Shown here in pieces: positions 1 through 9,042 of a stretch of 32,493 nucleotides of DNA. Under the pieces are notes generated by a model, which worked only from the letters and a program-made list of their open reading frames with translations, searched no databases and was not told where the DNA came from. The stretch is from Patescibacteria group bacterium (GTDB lineage: Bacteria; Patescibacteriota; Patescibacteriia; UBA9570; JAHJKD01). A program made the translations under genes and the position numbers. Where the stretch lies: positions 1 to 32,493 of the forward strand of contig JAHJKD010000035.1 in NCBI GenBank assembly GCA_018822435.1. Reading direction: 5' to 3'. The first letter of the stretch is position 1. Each line of letters opens with the position of its first letter.

Positions 1-1
1 G

Positions 2-199
2 CAGGGCAAGAAAATAGAGGAAGCCAGTAAGAAAATGATGGAGATGTTTCAGGCCATTGCCCGGGACACGGAAAAATTTGGTGAAGAAATATCTGTATTA
101 GATAGGCATCTGACTAATGCTAAAGGTTCGCTGGAAAGAGTAGAGAAAAATTACAACAAGCTGTCTGGGCGCATTGATCAGGTTAAACTATTAAAATAA
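2..199 (+). CDS. C-terminal fragment of a coiled-coil protein, RmuC-like (5' truncated by window edge)
   Basis: Open frame 2 from the window start: QGKKIEEASKKMMEMFQAIARDTEKFGEEISVLDRHLTNAKGSLERVEKNYNKLSGRIDQVKLLK*; resembles the RmuC C-terminal region. Confidence 0.55.
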   Translation, partial: QGKKIEEASKKMMEMFQAIARDTEKFGEEISVLDRHLTNAKGSLERVEKNYNKLSGRIDQVKLLK

Positions 200-204
200 T
201 TTCA

Positions 205-324
205 CGCGCCCTCGTCAGGAGACTCGGGCTATTGGTAAATTCAGAGGGCCTGATATAGCCAATAGAGCGAGTCTCTCTTCGAGCCTGAGCCTCAGAGCCG
301 ATGGCCCGACGAGTCCGCGCGTAC
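205..324. repeat. Long palindromic repeat, family 1 (copy 1)
   Basis: cgcgccctcgtcaggagactcgggctattgg ... ccaatagagcgagtctc ... gacgagtccgcgcgtac; shares arms and loop (ttcagaGGGCCT) with the 3621-3715 copy. Confidence 0.8.
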
Positions 325-356
325 AACGAGATCGAACTAATAAATAAAAATTATTT

Positions 357-989
357 ATGTTTAATATAGAAGATTATTTTAACTTAGAATATACGGAACA
401 TAAAGAATTGTTTCAGGAGATTAAGCATCCTTGGGAAGTTATTCCAAAAATTGCGCCTTATTTAGAAAACAAGATTGGCAAAGAAGTGCATATTGGCGAA
501 GGTACAGTTGTGGAAGAAGGGGCAGTCATAAAAGGGCCGGCTTATATCGGCAAGAATTGTGAAATTAGAACAGGTGCTTATTTAAGGGGAAATGTAATAG
601 TGGGAGATGGATCTGTAATTGGTAATTCTACAGAGCTGAAAAATTGCTTGATTTTTAATAAAGCAGAGATTCCTCATTTTAATTATGTGGGTGATTCTAT
701 ATTAGGATATAAGGCTCACTTGGGTGCGGGTGCGATTATTTCTAATGTGACTATTCCTATGCGAGAAATTAAAGTAAGGACTCCGGAAAAGGAATATGCC
801 ACTGGCTTGCAAAAATTTGGTGCCATCATAGGGGATAATACTGAAATTGGAAGTAATTCTGTGATTAATCCCGGGTCTATGATTGGCCGGAATTGTTTGA
901 TATATCCACTTGTGTCTTGGCGCGGAGTGTTAGGAGATGATTTGATCGTGAAGTTAAGGCAGCAGCAGGAGGTTGTGGTTAAAAAGTAA
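357..989 (+). CDS. Left-handed beta-helix (hexapeptide repeat) protein, GlmU C-terminal-like / nucleotidyltransferase-associated
   Basis: Hexapeptide repeats (VHIGEGTVVEEGAVIKGPAYIGKNCEIRTGAYLRGNVIVGDGSVIGNS); no N-terminal nucleotidyltransferase domain. Confidence 0.8.
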   Translation: MFNIEDYFNLEYTEHKELFQEIKHPWEVIPKIAPYLENKIGKEVHIGEGTVVEEGAVIKGPAYIGKNCEIRTGAYLRGNVIVGDGSVIGNSTELKNCLIFNKAEIPHFNYVGDSILGYKAHLGAGAIISNVTIPMREIKVRTPEKEYATGLQKFGAIIGDNTEIGSNSVINPGSMIGRNCLIYPLVSWRGVLGDDLIVKLRQQQEVVVKK

Positions 990-1038
990 CATTAATTTGT
1001 ATGTAAGTAATTTCTTGTTAAAAATAACAGCTATTCGC

Positions 1039-1076
1039 AAATTTAAGCCCGGAATGAATTCCGGGCTTAAATTTTT
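1039..1076 (+). terminator. Intrinsic terminator-like perfect hairpin
   Basis: aaatttaagcccggaa-tgaa-ttccgggcttaaattttt: 16-bp perfect stem plus T tract. Confidence 0.8.
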
Positions 1077-1092
1077 AATGTGGAAAAGCAAA

Positions 1093-1121
1093 TTGACCCG
1101 GGGAGAGAAATGTGATATACT
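1093..1121 (+). promoter_or_regulatory. Sigma70-like promoter for the 1168 CDS
   Basis: TTGACC - 17 bp - TATACT. Confidence 0.7.
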
Positions 1122-1167
1122 ATATATAGTCAATAAGAAATATACTTAATAAAATTAATAAATATTT

Positions 1168-2001
1168 ATGGAAAAATCAAGTCAAAACATGCTATTAGGA
1201 GTAGCCATTGGCGTGGTTGTGGTTTTAGCCGGCGGATTTGCCGTCTATTTCGGTAGTGGCTGTGTGGATGGGGATTGTTTGGGCTTTGTGCGGAGTGCTA
1301 AAATCAAGGCACCAGCGACCGTTGATGTGGCGGTTGATCAACCTGCCCAGCAAGTAGCTGAGCAGCCGGAAGAAGATGTGGATTTTACAAAAGTATTTGA
1401 TTATACTGATGTAGAACCAATGAAATACGATAATATCTCTGTTTTTAAAGAAGCTAATGAGCCCATTGCTGGGGGCACAGGAAACGTTCCCTTGAAGGAG
1501 CCTGGTGATTGGCAGGAAATTGATTATCATCGTTATGAATTTCAATCTGATCAAATTGTCTCTGAGGGGACAGCAATTGCAGGTGTTCAAGATAATGATA
1601 TAAGAGCAACAGGCATAGAAGATTGGTCCGATATAAATAATATATATAATTATGTTTATGTAAAATCTGAAGTTCTGCCTGTCCAAAATAATGACAATCA
1701 AGATTGGAATAGTGTGACAGCTTCAGCTGTTTTTAATTCGTACCATGTAGTCGGGCAACCCTATGTATATTTAATAGTCGAAAAGAAGGGATTAATTCCT
1801 ACCCAAAATGTAGAAGTAGCGAGAAAAAGCATACCTATAAATAATGAGGGCCAAAGTTATTATATACAAACCGATCCTTTTACAATGGAAGCGGGTGAAC
1901 AGTATCAAATGTTCACAGTGGTTAGCGTTAATAATATACCTGCCCATGAATCAGAAAGCATATATGGCTGGTTTTCAGAAGTAAATTATAATACTCCTTA
2001 A
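1168..2001 (+). CDS. Hypothetical protein with N-terminal membrane anchor
   Basis: 277-aa ORF with N-terminal TM segment (LLGVAIGVVVVLAGGFAVYF), own promoter and terminator. Confidence 0.75.
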   Translation: MEKSSQNMLLGVAIGVVVVLAGGFAVYFGSGCVDGDCLGFVRSAKIKAPATVDVAVDQPAQQVAEQPEEDVDFTKVFDYTDVEPMKYDNISVFKEANEPIAGGTGNVPLKEPGDWQEIDYHRYEFQSDQIVSEGTAIAGVQDNDIRATGIEDWSDINNIYNYVYVKSEVLPVQNNDNQDWNSVTASAVFNSYHVVGQPYVYLIVEKKGLIPTQNVEVARKSIPINNEGQSYYIQTDPFTMEAGEQYQMFTVVSVNNIPAHESESIYGWFSEVNYNTP

Positions 2002-2040
2002 AGTTCGAGGAGATTGTGTTTAAAAAATGAGAGTGAATAT

Positions 2041-2077
2041 AAACTGTCCTGCCCCTGAAGGGGTGGGACAGTTTTAT
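2041..2077 (+). terminator. Intrinsic terminator-like hairpin
   Basis: aaactgtcctgcccctgaaggggtgggacagtttt: long stem followed by T run, 40 nt after the stop. Confidence 0.8.
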
Positions 2078-2102
2078 GTATTTTAAATAATAATACATGG
2101 TC

Positions 2103-2142
2103 CGTTAACCCCGGGCACGGAGGCCCGGGCCAACACGGGCCA
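2103..2142. repeat. GC-rich palindromic repeat in the convergent intergenic region
   Basis: cgttaaccccgggcacggaggcccgggccaacacgggcca; contains CCCGGG-cacggagg-CCCGGG. Confidence 0.5.
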
Positions 2143-2152
2143 TATATTAATA

Positions 2153-2845
2153 TTATTTACTAATATATTCCCACTTACCTTCAGCCAGGCGGCCTAAATT
2201 ATATTTTCCGATTTTTATACGTCTAAGATCCAGGACGCGGAAACCTACGGCCACAGTCATGCGCCTAATCTGGCGTTTTTTTCCGGTGGTGAGGACGATT
2301 TCAAAAAGATTGTTGTTTAAATATTTCATGCGCTTGGCTTTGACCAGGCCGTCACCTTCGCCGATGTCGACGCCGGCTTTGAATTTCTTGATTATTTCAG
2401 CGGCTATGTCTCGTTTCTTTTGCGTGGGCATGTCAATCAAGACATGATAAACTTTTTCATGTTCATTTTTAGGGTGAGTGAGTTCTTGCATAAGTTCGCC
2501 GTCATTTGTCAGGATGACCAGACCGCGGCTGTATTTGTCTAATCGGCCGGCAATAAATAATCTTTCTGGGATATCAATCAGTTCAAAGACGTTTTTTTCT
2601 GTTTCAAAATCCCGGTTTGTACAAGTGTAGCCTTTGGGTTTATTCAGTTTTATATAAATTTTCTTTTTTTCTTCTTTAATGACCTTTCCATCCACTTCAA
2701 CCACGTCACCTACGTCCACTCTCGCGCCTAATTTGGCCGTCTGACCGTTGATCTTGACGCTTCCTTGTCTTATCCGCTCTTCGGCTTTTCGGCGTGAACA
2801 AAGGCCGGAATTGGCGATGTATTTTTGTAATACTATTTTTGGCAT
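2153..2845 (-). CDS. RsuA/RluB/E/F-family pseudouridine synthase with S4 domain
   Basis: S4 domain (LQKYIANSGLCSRRKAEERIRQGSVKING) and catalytic GRLDKYSRGLVILTNDGEL; start moved to internal ATG (MPKIVLQKYIA) because the ORF N-extension is repeat sequence. Confidence 0.9.
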   Translation of the reverse strand: MPKIVLQKYIANSGLCSRRKAEERIRQGSVKINGQTAKLGARVDVGDVVEVDGKVIKEEKKKIYIKLNKPKGYTCTNRDFETEKNVFELIDIPERLFIAGRLDKYSRGLVILTNDGELMQELTHPKNEHEKVYHVLIDMPTQKKRDIAAEIIKKFKAGVDIGEGDGLVKAKRMKYLNNNLFEIVLTTGKKRQIRRMTVAVGFRVLDLRRIKIGKYNLGRLAEGKWEYISK

Positions 2846-2861
2846 GTTTTTATTATAGTCA

Positions 2862-2934
2862 TTGAAAGCGGATTTCACAACTCCGCCTGTATAGATGCGT
2901 GAAATAAAAGGCGGGCATGTGATGCCCGCTTTCA
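2862..2934. repeat. Paired short hairpins, repeat family 2 (copy a)
   Basis: tgaaagcggatttcacaactccgcc ... ggcgggcatgtgatgcccgctttca. Confidence 0.7.
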
Positions 2935-2950
2935 AATTGATTTATTATAT

Positions 2951-3604
2951 TTAAACTTCAGCGCTTTGAGCTAGTTCATCTGCCTCTTGCTGTTCCATCA
3001 TATCTTTTACTTTCATGAGGGTAATCAAGGTTCCCCTTTCCTGCTCATTTAATTTAGCAGTAATATATTTGATGGTTTCCGCATTATTAGGAATTAAAAC
3101 ATATTCTAAGGCATTTACACGACGTCTAGTTTTTTCCACTTCGGCGGCGAGGAGCTTGGCGGAATGTTCGATCTGGGCCAGCTTGATCATGTCTGGTAAT
3201 ACATCGTTGAAGTTTTTTAGAGCGGAATCTAATTCTGAAGAAGTAGATTTTAAAGAGTAACAGAGAAAGTCACCTTCTGATTTGTATTCAAATTGGGGCA
3301 CGTCTACGCTCATGACGTTTTTGGTAGTGGACTTAAGGGAAGTCTTTTTAGCCGGAACAGACAATGCTTCTTCCATGACTTCCGGCCTCATATCAGCCGC
3401 GGCAAAAACAAAAGACTCAAAACCTTTAGCCAGCTTTTCTTCGATGTTGGTCCGTAATTCTTTAGCCTCGCGAATAATGGCCATGAATTGTTTCATTAAA
3501 CCATCACGCTTTTCTTTTAAAAGCTTGTGACCGCGCTGAGCTGTTTTTTGCTTACGCTTAAGTTTGATGAGCTCTTGCCTGGTTGGATTTATATTTAGGA
3601 TCAT
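2951..3604 (-). CDS. atpD: V/A-type ATP synthase subunit D
   Basis: MILNINPTRQELIKLKRKQKTAQRGHKLLKEKRDGLM N-terminal signature; position at the end of the operon. Confidence 0.93.
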   Translation of the reverse strand: MILNINPTRQELIKLKRKQKTAQRGHKLLKEKRDGLMKQFMAIIREAKELRTNIEEKLAKGFESFVFAAADMRPEVMEEALSVPAKKTSLKSTTKNVMSVDVPQFEYKSEGDFLCYSLKSTSSELDSALKNFNDVLPDMIKLAQIEHSAKLLAAEVEKTRRRVNALEYVLIPNNAETIKYITAKLNEQERGTLITLMKVKDMMEQQEADELAQSAEV

Positions 3605-3620
3605 ATTTTTCTTTGTGGTT

Positions 3621-3715
3621 CGCGCGCCCTCGTCGGGAGACTCGGGCTATTGGTTAATTCAGACGGCCTTTGCTATGGCCAATAGGGCGAGTCTCCTGAC
3701 GAGTCCCGCGCGTAC
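3621..3715. repeat. Long palindromic repeat, family 1 (copy 2), between ATPase B and D genes
   Basis: cgcgcgccctcgtcgggagactcgggctattgg-loop-ccaatagggcgagtctcctgacgagtcccgcgcgtac; arms about 36 nt. Confidence 0.85.
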
Positions 3716-3723
3716 CAATATCA

Positions 3724-5214
3724 TTAATCTTCGCCTTCTTCTACCTTCATATCAGAAACTTCTTTCTGAGTAGAAGCTTCTTTGGCTAGTTCTTCCGCCT
3801 CTTCTTTTTTACTTTCTTCCTTCATTTTTTCCTTAGGAAGATATTTTTCAATTTCTTCTGGTTTAACACGCTTTAATTCGGAAACAGGGAGGATAGATAG
3901 CAGTTCCCAGCCAAGGTCTAATGTTTCAATGATGTCACGGTCTTCATTAAGGCCTTGTTGAACAAATTTTTCTTCAAACATATTGGCGAATTCCATGTAT
4001 TTCTTATCAGCTTCAGATAGAGCCGCTTCACCAAGAATGATAGCGAGTTCGCGAGCTTCTTTACCAGTGGCATAAGCGGCAAAAAGCTGGTTCAGGAGAC
4101 CAGAATGGTCTTCCCGAGTCTTGCCTTTTCCTATGCCCTTATCTTTTAATCTTGAGAGAGAGGGGAGAACATCTACATTGGGATAAATGCCTTTTTTATA
4201 AAGTTCGCGGGAAAGCATGATCTGGCCTTCAGTAATATAACCGGTAAGGTCAGGAATCGGATGAGTCTTGTCATCTTCAGGCATACTAAGAATTGGAATC
4301 TGTGTTACAGAACCAGGTCGGGCTTTGATTCTTCCGGCTCGTTCGTAAAGGGTGGCAAGATCAGTGTATAAATAACCAGGATAACCACGACGACCAGGGA
4401 TTTCTTTTCGAGCAGCTGAAATTTCACGCAAGGCTTCACAATAGTTGGTCATGTCAGTCATGATAACTAGTACGTGGTAACCTTTTTCAAAAGCCAGATA
4501 TTCAGCCACAGTCAGGGCAATACGAGGCAGGGTAATACGTTCCACCACCGGGTCATTAGCCAGGTTCATAAATAGAGAGGCTCTTTCAATCGCGCCAGTT
4601 TCCCTGAATTCGTTGATAAAGTATTCCGCTTCTTCAAAAGTAATACCCATAGCCGCAAACACGACCGCAGATTTTTCATCACCTGATTTGGCTTTTTCTG
4701 AAATAACTTTAGCTTGACGGGCGATTTGAGCCGCAATTTTGGCATGGGGCAGGCCAGAACCGGAGAAAATAGGAAGCTTCTGTCCGCGCACTAAAGGGTT
4801 CAGACCATCAATAGTAGAAATACCGGTCTGGTAAAAGTCATCCGGATAATCACGGGCATAAGGGTTGATCGGATAACCATTAATGTCTAGTTTCTTTTCC
4901 GCTATAATTTCCGGGCCTTTATCTTTAGGCTTACCAGCGCCATCGAAAATACGACCGAGTAAGTCTTCAGAGACGCCGATTTCCATGGTTTTGCCGAGGA
5001 AAGTAGCTTTGGTTTTGTCTATGTCGACACCGCGCGTGTCTTCAAAGAGCTGAACCACCGCATAGTCTTCGGTAATTTCCAGAACACGGCCGCGTCTTCT
5101 TGAGCCGTCGCCGGTTTCAATGTCCACCATTTCTTCATATTTTACATCCTTTACTTTGTCGACAACCATCAGCGGTCCGGCGATTTCTTTGATTGTTTGG
5201 TATGTTTTCTGCAT
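3724..5214 (-). CDS. atpB: V/A-type ATP synthase subunit B
   Basis: [30 protein letters not shown]; no catalytic P-loop, as expected for B. Confidence 0.97.
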   Translation of the reverse strand: MQKTYQTIKEIAGPLMVVDKVKDVKYEEMVDIETGDGSRRRGRVLEITEDYAVVQLFEDTRGVDIDKTKATFLGKTMEIGVSEDLLGRIFDGAGKPKDKGPEIIAEKKLDINGYPINPYARDYPDDFYQTGISTIDGLNPLVRGQKLPIFSGSGLPHAKIAAQIARQAKVISEKAKSGDEKSAVVFAAMGITFEEAEYFINEFRETGAIERASLFMNLANDPVVERITLPRIALTVAEYLAFEKGYHVLVIMTDMTNYCEALREISAARKEIPGRRGYPGYLYTDLATLYERAGRIKARPGSVTQIPILSMPEDDKTHPIPDLTGYITEGQIMLSRELYKKGIYPNVDVLPSLSRLKDKGIGKGKTREDHSGLLNQLFAAYATGKEARELAIILGEAALSEADKKYMEFANMFEEKFVQQGLNEDRDIIETLDLGWELLSILPVSELKRVKPEEIEKYLPKEKMKEESKKEEAEELAKEASTQKEVSDMKVEEGED

Positions 5215-5252
5215 ATTATTTTTATTATATTTAATTGATAATTTTTATTCGC

Positions 5253-5365
5253 CCTTCGGTACAATCCTTCGGTACGGCCTTCGGCCTACTCAGGATCACT
5301 CAGGGCTTTGCTTATATGAATAAAATCCTGAGTGATTTTGCATAGCAAAATCGTATCGAAGGATT
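5253..5365. repeat. Compound inverted repeats in the A-B intergenic gap
   Basis: aatccttcggtac (5263) pairs with gtatcgaaggatt (5353); actcaggatcactcagg with aatcctgagtgat; inner hairpin gattttgc-ata-gcaaaatc. Confidence 0.7.
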
Positions 5366-5370
5366 GATTA

Positions 5371-7131
5371 TTAATCTTCCGCTTTCAAAGCCTGAACTTT
5401 AGCCGGGATTTTTTTAACAAGTTCTTCCAGTTTATTCAAATCTTTTTCTTCTACCATTTTGGCACGAGAGATTTCAATTGAAAGATCTTCCAGAGATTTA
5501 AGCTGGGCCAGAGTAACGCCTTTTTTCAAAGCAGTTAGTCCTTCGTGATAGAAAATATTAATAGACTTTAAAATATAATATTGTTTTTTCAGAGAAGAGA
5601 AAGCATCAATATCGTCAAAAGCATTTTGTTGCAAGAAGTCTTCTCTGATAGATTTAGTCATTTCCAAAAGCCATTGTTCATCAGGAGAAAGAGCATCCAG
5701 GCCGACTAAACGGACGATTTCTTCTAAACCAGCTTCTTCCTGTAAGAGCTTCATTGATTCGGCTCTTAGAGTAGGCCAGTCTTCGGCTGTTTCTTGTTTC
5801 ATGTAATCTTGAGTATCATCAAGATAAAGAGAATATGAAGTCAGCCAGTTAATAGCCGGATAATGACGCCGGTATGCCAGCGTACCATCTAAGCCCCAGA
5901 AAACTTTTACTACTCTTAATGTGTTTTGAGTTACTGGTTCAGACAAATCTCCGCCCGGAGGGGAGACAGCGCCGATAACGGTCAGAGAGCCTTCTCTTTT
6001 TTGAGAACCAAGAGTCATAACTTTACCAGCTCTTTCATAAAAAGCCGCTGTACGGGAACCAAGATAAGCCGGATAACCTTCTTCACCAGGCATTTCTTCC
6101 AGACGACCAGACATTTCACGCAGAGCTTCAGCCCAGCGGGAAGTAGAATCAGCCATTAAAGCCACTTTATAGCCTTGGTCGCGGAAATATTCAGCTAAAG
6201 TAATACCAGTATAAATAGAAGCTTCACGAGCAGCCACAGGCATGTTTGAGGTATTAGCAATAAGAATTGTACGCTTCATCAGAGGTTCGCCGGTTTTCGG
6301 ATCTTTCAATTCTGGAAACTCAGTCAATACGTCAGTCATTTCATTACCGCGCTCACCGCAACCGATAAAGATAATAATGTCAGCGTCAGACCATTTTGAT
6401 AGGGCGTGCTGTACAACCGTCTTACCAGCGCCAAAAGGACCCGGCACACAAGCAGTTCCGCCTTTTACAACCGGGAAGAATGCATCAATAACTCTTTGGC
6501 CGGTGACCAGTGTTTCCTTGGGAGGAACTTTTTCGTTTACTGGGCGGGGGTTACGAATTGGCCAGACTTGCATCATAGCAATATCTTTACCATCAATTTT
6601 AGCCACCGCGTCTGTAACAGTGTATTCTCCTTCTTTAATGTCTTCGACTTTTCCAGATATGCCAGGAGGAACCATGATTTTATGAGTAATCAATGTTGTT
6701 TCTTCAACTTCACCAATAATATCTCCTTCAGATAGTTCATCGCCTACTTTTACGGTTGGTTTGAATTCCCATTTCTTTTCCCGGTTAATTGCTTCAGCTT
6801 CAATACCACGGGTAATAAACGGACCAGATTTTTCCATAAGAGATTCCAGAGGACGTTGAATACCATCGTAAAAGTTTTGCAGCAGTCCTGGGCCAAGCTC
6901 TACGGATAGAGGTTTACCAGTTTGGTAAACTGGTTCACCCGGCCCGATGCCAGATGTTTCTTCATACACCTGAATAGAAGCGCGGTCGCCTTTAAGTTCG
7001 ATGATTTCACCAACCAGCTTTTCTTCAGATACCTTAACCACGTCGAACATTTTCGCGTCTGTCATGCCTTTGGCAATAACCAGAGGGCCAGCTACTTTCG
7101 TTATAATTCCTTGTTTTTTTTCTTCTGCCAT
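5371..7131 (-). CDS. atpA: V/A-type ATP synthase catalytic subunit A
   Basis: P-loop [39 protein letters not shown]. Confidence 0.98.
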   Translation of the reverse strand: MAEEKKQGIITKVAGPLVIAKGMTDAKMFDVVKVSEEKLVGEIIELKGDRASIQVYEETSGIGPGEPVYQTGKPLSVELGPGLLQNFYDGIQRPLESLMEKSGPFITRGIEAEAINREKKWEFKPTVKVGDELSEGDIIGEVEETTLITHKIMVPPGISGKVEDIKEGEYTVTDAVAKIDGKDIAMMQVWPIRNPRPVNEKVPPKETLVTGQRVIDAFFPVVKGGTACVPGPFGAGKTVVQHALSKWSDADIIIFIGCGERGNEMTDVLTEFPELKDPKTGEPLMKRTILIANTSNMPVAAREASIYTGITLAEYFRDQGYKVALMADSTSRWAEALREMSGRLEEMPGEEGYPAYLGSRTAAFYERAGKVMTLGSQKREGSLTVIGAVSPPGGDLSEPVTQNTLRVVKVFWGLDGTLAYRRHYPAINWLTSYSLYLDDTQDYMKQETAEDWPTLRAESMKLLQEEAGLEEIVRLVGLDALSPDEQWLLEMTKSIREDFLQQNAFDDIDAFSSLKKQYYILKSINIFYHEGLTALKKGVTLAQLKSLEDLSIEISRAKMVEEKDLNKLEELVKKIPAKVQALKAED

Positions 7132-7144
7132 ATTTTTTATTGTG

Positions 7145-7167
7145 AGACGCGATAAATCGCGTCTTTA
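7145..7167. repeat. Short perfect hairpin in the F-A gap
   Basis: agacgcgat-aa-atcgcgtct followed by tt. Confidence 0.65.
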
Positions 7168-7181
7168 CAAAAATTAATTGT

Positions 7182-7505
7182 TTATTCGTTAGATAAAATA
7201 TCAGAGCCTACAGCTTGTTCAACAATTTTGGAGATATTCTTGAGGCCTTCGCCAGTGGTGCCTTCCTGAGAGGGAATAGAAATAATAGCGGGTAAGGCTC
7301 GGCCTTCCAGCTTGAGAAGCTCTTTTTCCAATTTTGGCGTCCAATCTTCAGTAATGAAAATGATGCCGTAATCTTCAGCTTCCCTAATTTTTTTCAATAC
7401 TTCAAGACCTTGTTCCTGAGTCGCAATATCATGCGTCTCCAGGCCCAGAGCCCTGAATCCCAGAATAGCGTCGTGATTTCCTAAAATGGCGATTTTATAG
7501 TCCAT
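7182..7505 (-). CDS. atpF: V/A-type ATP synthase subunit F
   Basis: MDYKIAILGNHDAILGFRALGLETHDI...GIIFITEDW; operon position. Confidence 0.92.
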   Translation of the reverse strand: MDYKIAILGNHDAILGFRALGLETHDIATQEQGLEVLKKIREAEDYGIIFITEDWTPKLEKELLKLEGRALPAIISIPSQEGTTGEGLKNISKIVEQAVGSDILSNE

Positions 7506-7513
7506 ATATTAAA

Positions 7514-8476
7514 TTAATAAATTTCCCTAATTCTTTCTTTGATCTTTGCTGGCTCAACTTTGTTGAGCTTGCCGGTCATGATCAGACGGACGTTGCGGAT
7601 AGCGTTTCTTTTAGCATAATAATATGCCACCACAATTTCGGGACCACAACCAATTCTTTTTGCTCCGCGTAAATATTCTAATTCTGCTTCTTCTACGTTC
7701 TTTTCTAGTCTCCAGAGATTCTTATCGTTTAAAAATTCCTGAATAGCTTTATCTAAGAGGTTGTGGAAGGAAACAGTGCGGAGAGCTTCATCAAGATCGC
7801 GGTCATAGACAGCCAGATATTTTGACGAAAGATAGTTCTTTGCAAAGGCCGAGTCTTTACCCATCAGCTTGGCACGTATAAAAAATTTGAGGGTATTGGT
7901 TTTGTGCTGCAGAGAGAAAAGACCCTTAATAAACCGGTTGTTCATATTTTTTACAGCTGTTTCCACAGCTTGAAAATATGCTTCGTCAAAATAGGCGTCA
8001 ATCGTAAATGGATCGTGATCCTGGGCTAAATCAACTTTAGCCTTATCAACTATAGTTTTAACTTTTTTCGGTACAGTAACAGCGGCGTCATCTTCTAAAA
8101 TATATTTTTTTAGATTATCAGTTTCTGCTGTGCCAAAGTCTTTAAGATCTTCTGATAAATCTTTGTCAGAAAATTTCATCTTAAATAGAACTTTGATGTT
8201 GCGGATATCATTTCTAATAAATAGAAAATCCCGCAAATTTTCATTTTCGATCAATGCGTTCAATTCATCTCGAGCCTGCCGAAAATCGTCATCTAAGGCT
8301 TTTTTAAACTCATGCGGCAACACGTCTGAAATATTGTCAGCGTAATCAGTATCATTAAATACCTTAAAAGCTGACTCCAGATCGGGAGCGTCTACCATGC
8401 GTTCAATATCAGTTTTAGTCAGCAACCGGTTTTCCATTGAGCGGAGCTTGCCGGCCGCATACTCGTAACTAGCCAT
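7514..8476 (-). CDS. atpC: V/A-type ATP synthase subunit C
   Basis: MASYEYAAGKLRSMENRLLTKTDIERMVDA; operon position between E and F. Confidence 0.92.
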   Translation of the reverse strand: MASYEYAAGKLRSMENRLLTKTDIERMVDAPDLESAFKVFNDTDYADNISDVLPHEFKKALDDDFRQARDELNALIENENLRDFLFIRNDIRNIKVLFKMKFSDKDLSEDLKDFGTAETDNLKKYILEDDAAVTVPKKVKTIVDKAKVDLAQDHDPFTIDAYFDEAYFQAVETAVKNMNNRFIKGLFSLQHKTNTLKFFIRAKLMGKDSAFAKNYLSSKYLAVYDRDLDEALRTVSFHNLLDKAIQEFLNDKNLWRLEKNVEEAELEYLRGAKRIGCGPEIVVAYYYAKRNAIRNVRLIMTGKLNKVEPAKIKERIREIY

Positions 8477-9038
8477 TAAATAATATGTTAGCGATGTCGG
8501 TTTCTAGTAAATCCTGTTGCCTTAAGACAATCTGTTCCCAGGTGTTGTCGATAATCAGGCCTTCGGATTTAAATACAAAGCCGCCTTTACCCTTAGTTGT
8601 GTCAGAAGAAATTTTGTACTTTGTACCGGCTTCAGAGGCAGCTGCTTTTATAGCAGATTCTGCACCTTTTACTGGAACAATTTCTCCTTCTTCAATTTTA
8701 GGCAAGGCTTTAATTAGATTTACCAAGATTTTTGTGGTGGCTGCGTCATTCAAAGAAGACAGCTTTTCGAGAGCTTTCTCGAAAACTTCGTCAATGACTT
8801 CTCTTTTTTTCTTTAAGATTTTGCCACTGACTTGAGACTGGACCTGGAAGCTGGCCTGGCTGACTTTGCGATCAGCCGTAGCTTTCAAGTTCTTCAAGAT
8901 TTCTTCTTTTTTATCGTGCAGTTTTTTTTCAAATTCGGCTTTCAAAGCATTAGCTTGTTCCTGGCCGGATTTTCTAATCTTGGCGACTTCGTCGTCAGTC
9001 TTTTGATCAATTGCGCTTAAAATGTCTGTCAGCGCCAT
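8469..9038 (-). CDS. atpE: V/A-type ATP synthase subunit E
   Basis: Coiled-coil N-terminus and C-terminal GGFVFKSEGLIIDNTWEQIVLRQQ. Confidence 0.9.
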   Translation of the reverse strand: MALTDILSAIDQKTDDEVAKIRKSGQEQANALKAEFEKKLHDKKEEILKNLKATADRKVSQASFQVQSQVSGKILKKKREVIDEVFEKALEKLSSLNDAATTKILVNLIKALPKIEEGEIVPVKGAESAIKAAASEAGTKYKISSDTTKGKGGFVFKSEGLIIDNTWEQIVLRQQDLLETDIANILFNG

Positions 9039-9042
9039 ATGA

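Noticed and set aside
1225-1701. 158-aa antisense ORF
   Set aside because: Antisense to the 1168 CDS, low-complexity Ile-rich translation, no family; mirror ORF.
2846-2935. N-terminal extension MKAGITCPPFISRIYTGGVVKSAFNDYNKN of the pseudouridine synthase ORF
   Set aside because: It is encoded by the family 2 hairpin repeat; the S4 domain starts right after the internal ATG at 2845.
6242-6735. Overlapping ORFs opposite atpA
   Set aside because: Shadow ORFs over a certain conserved gene.
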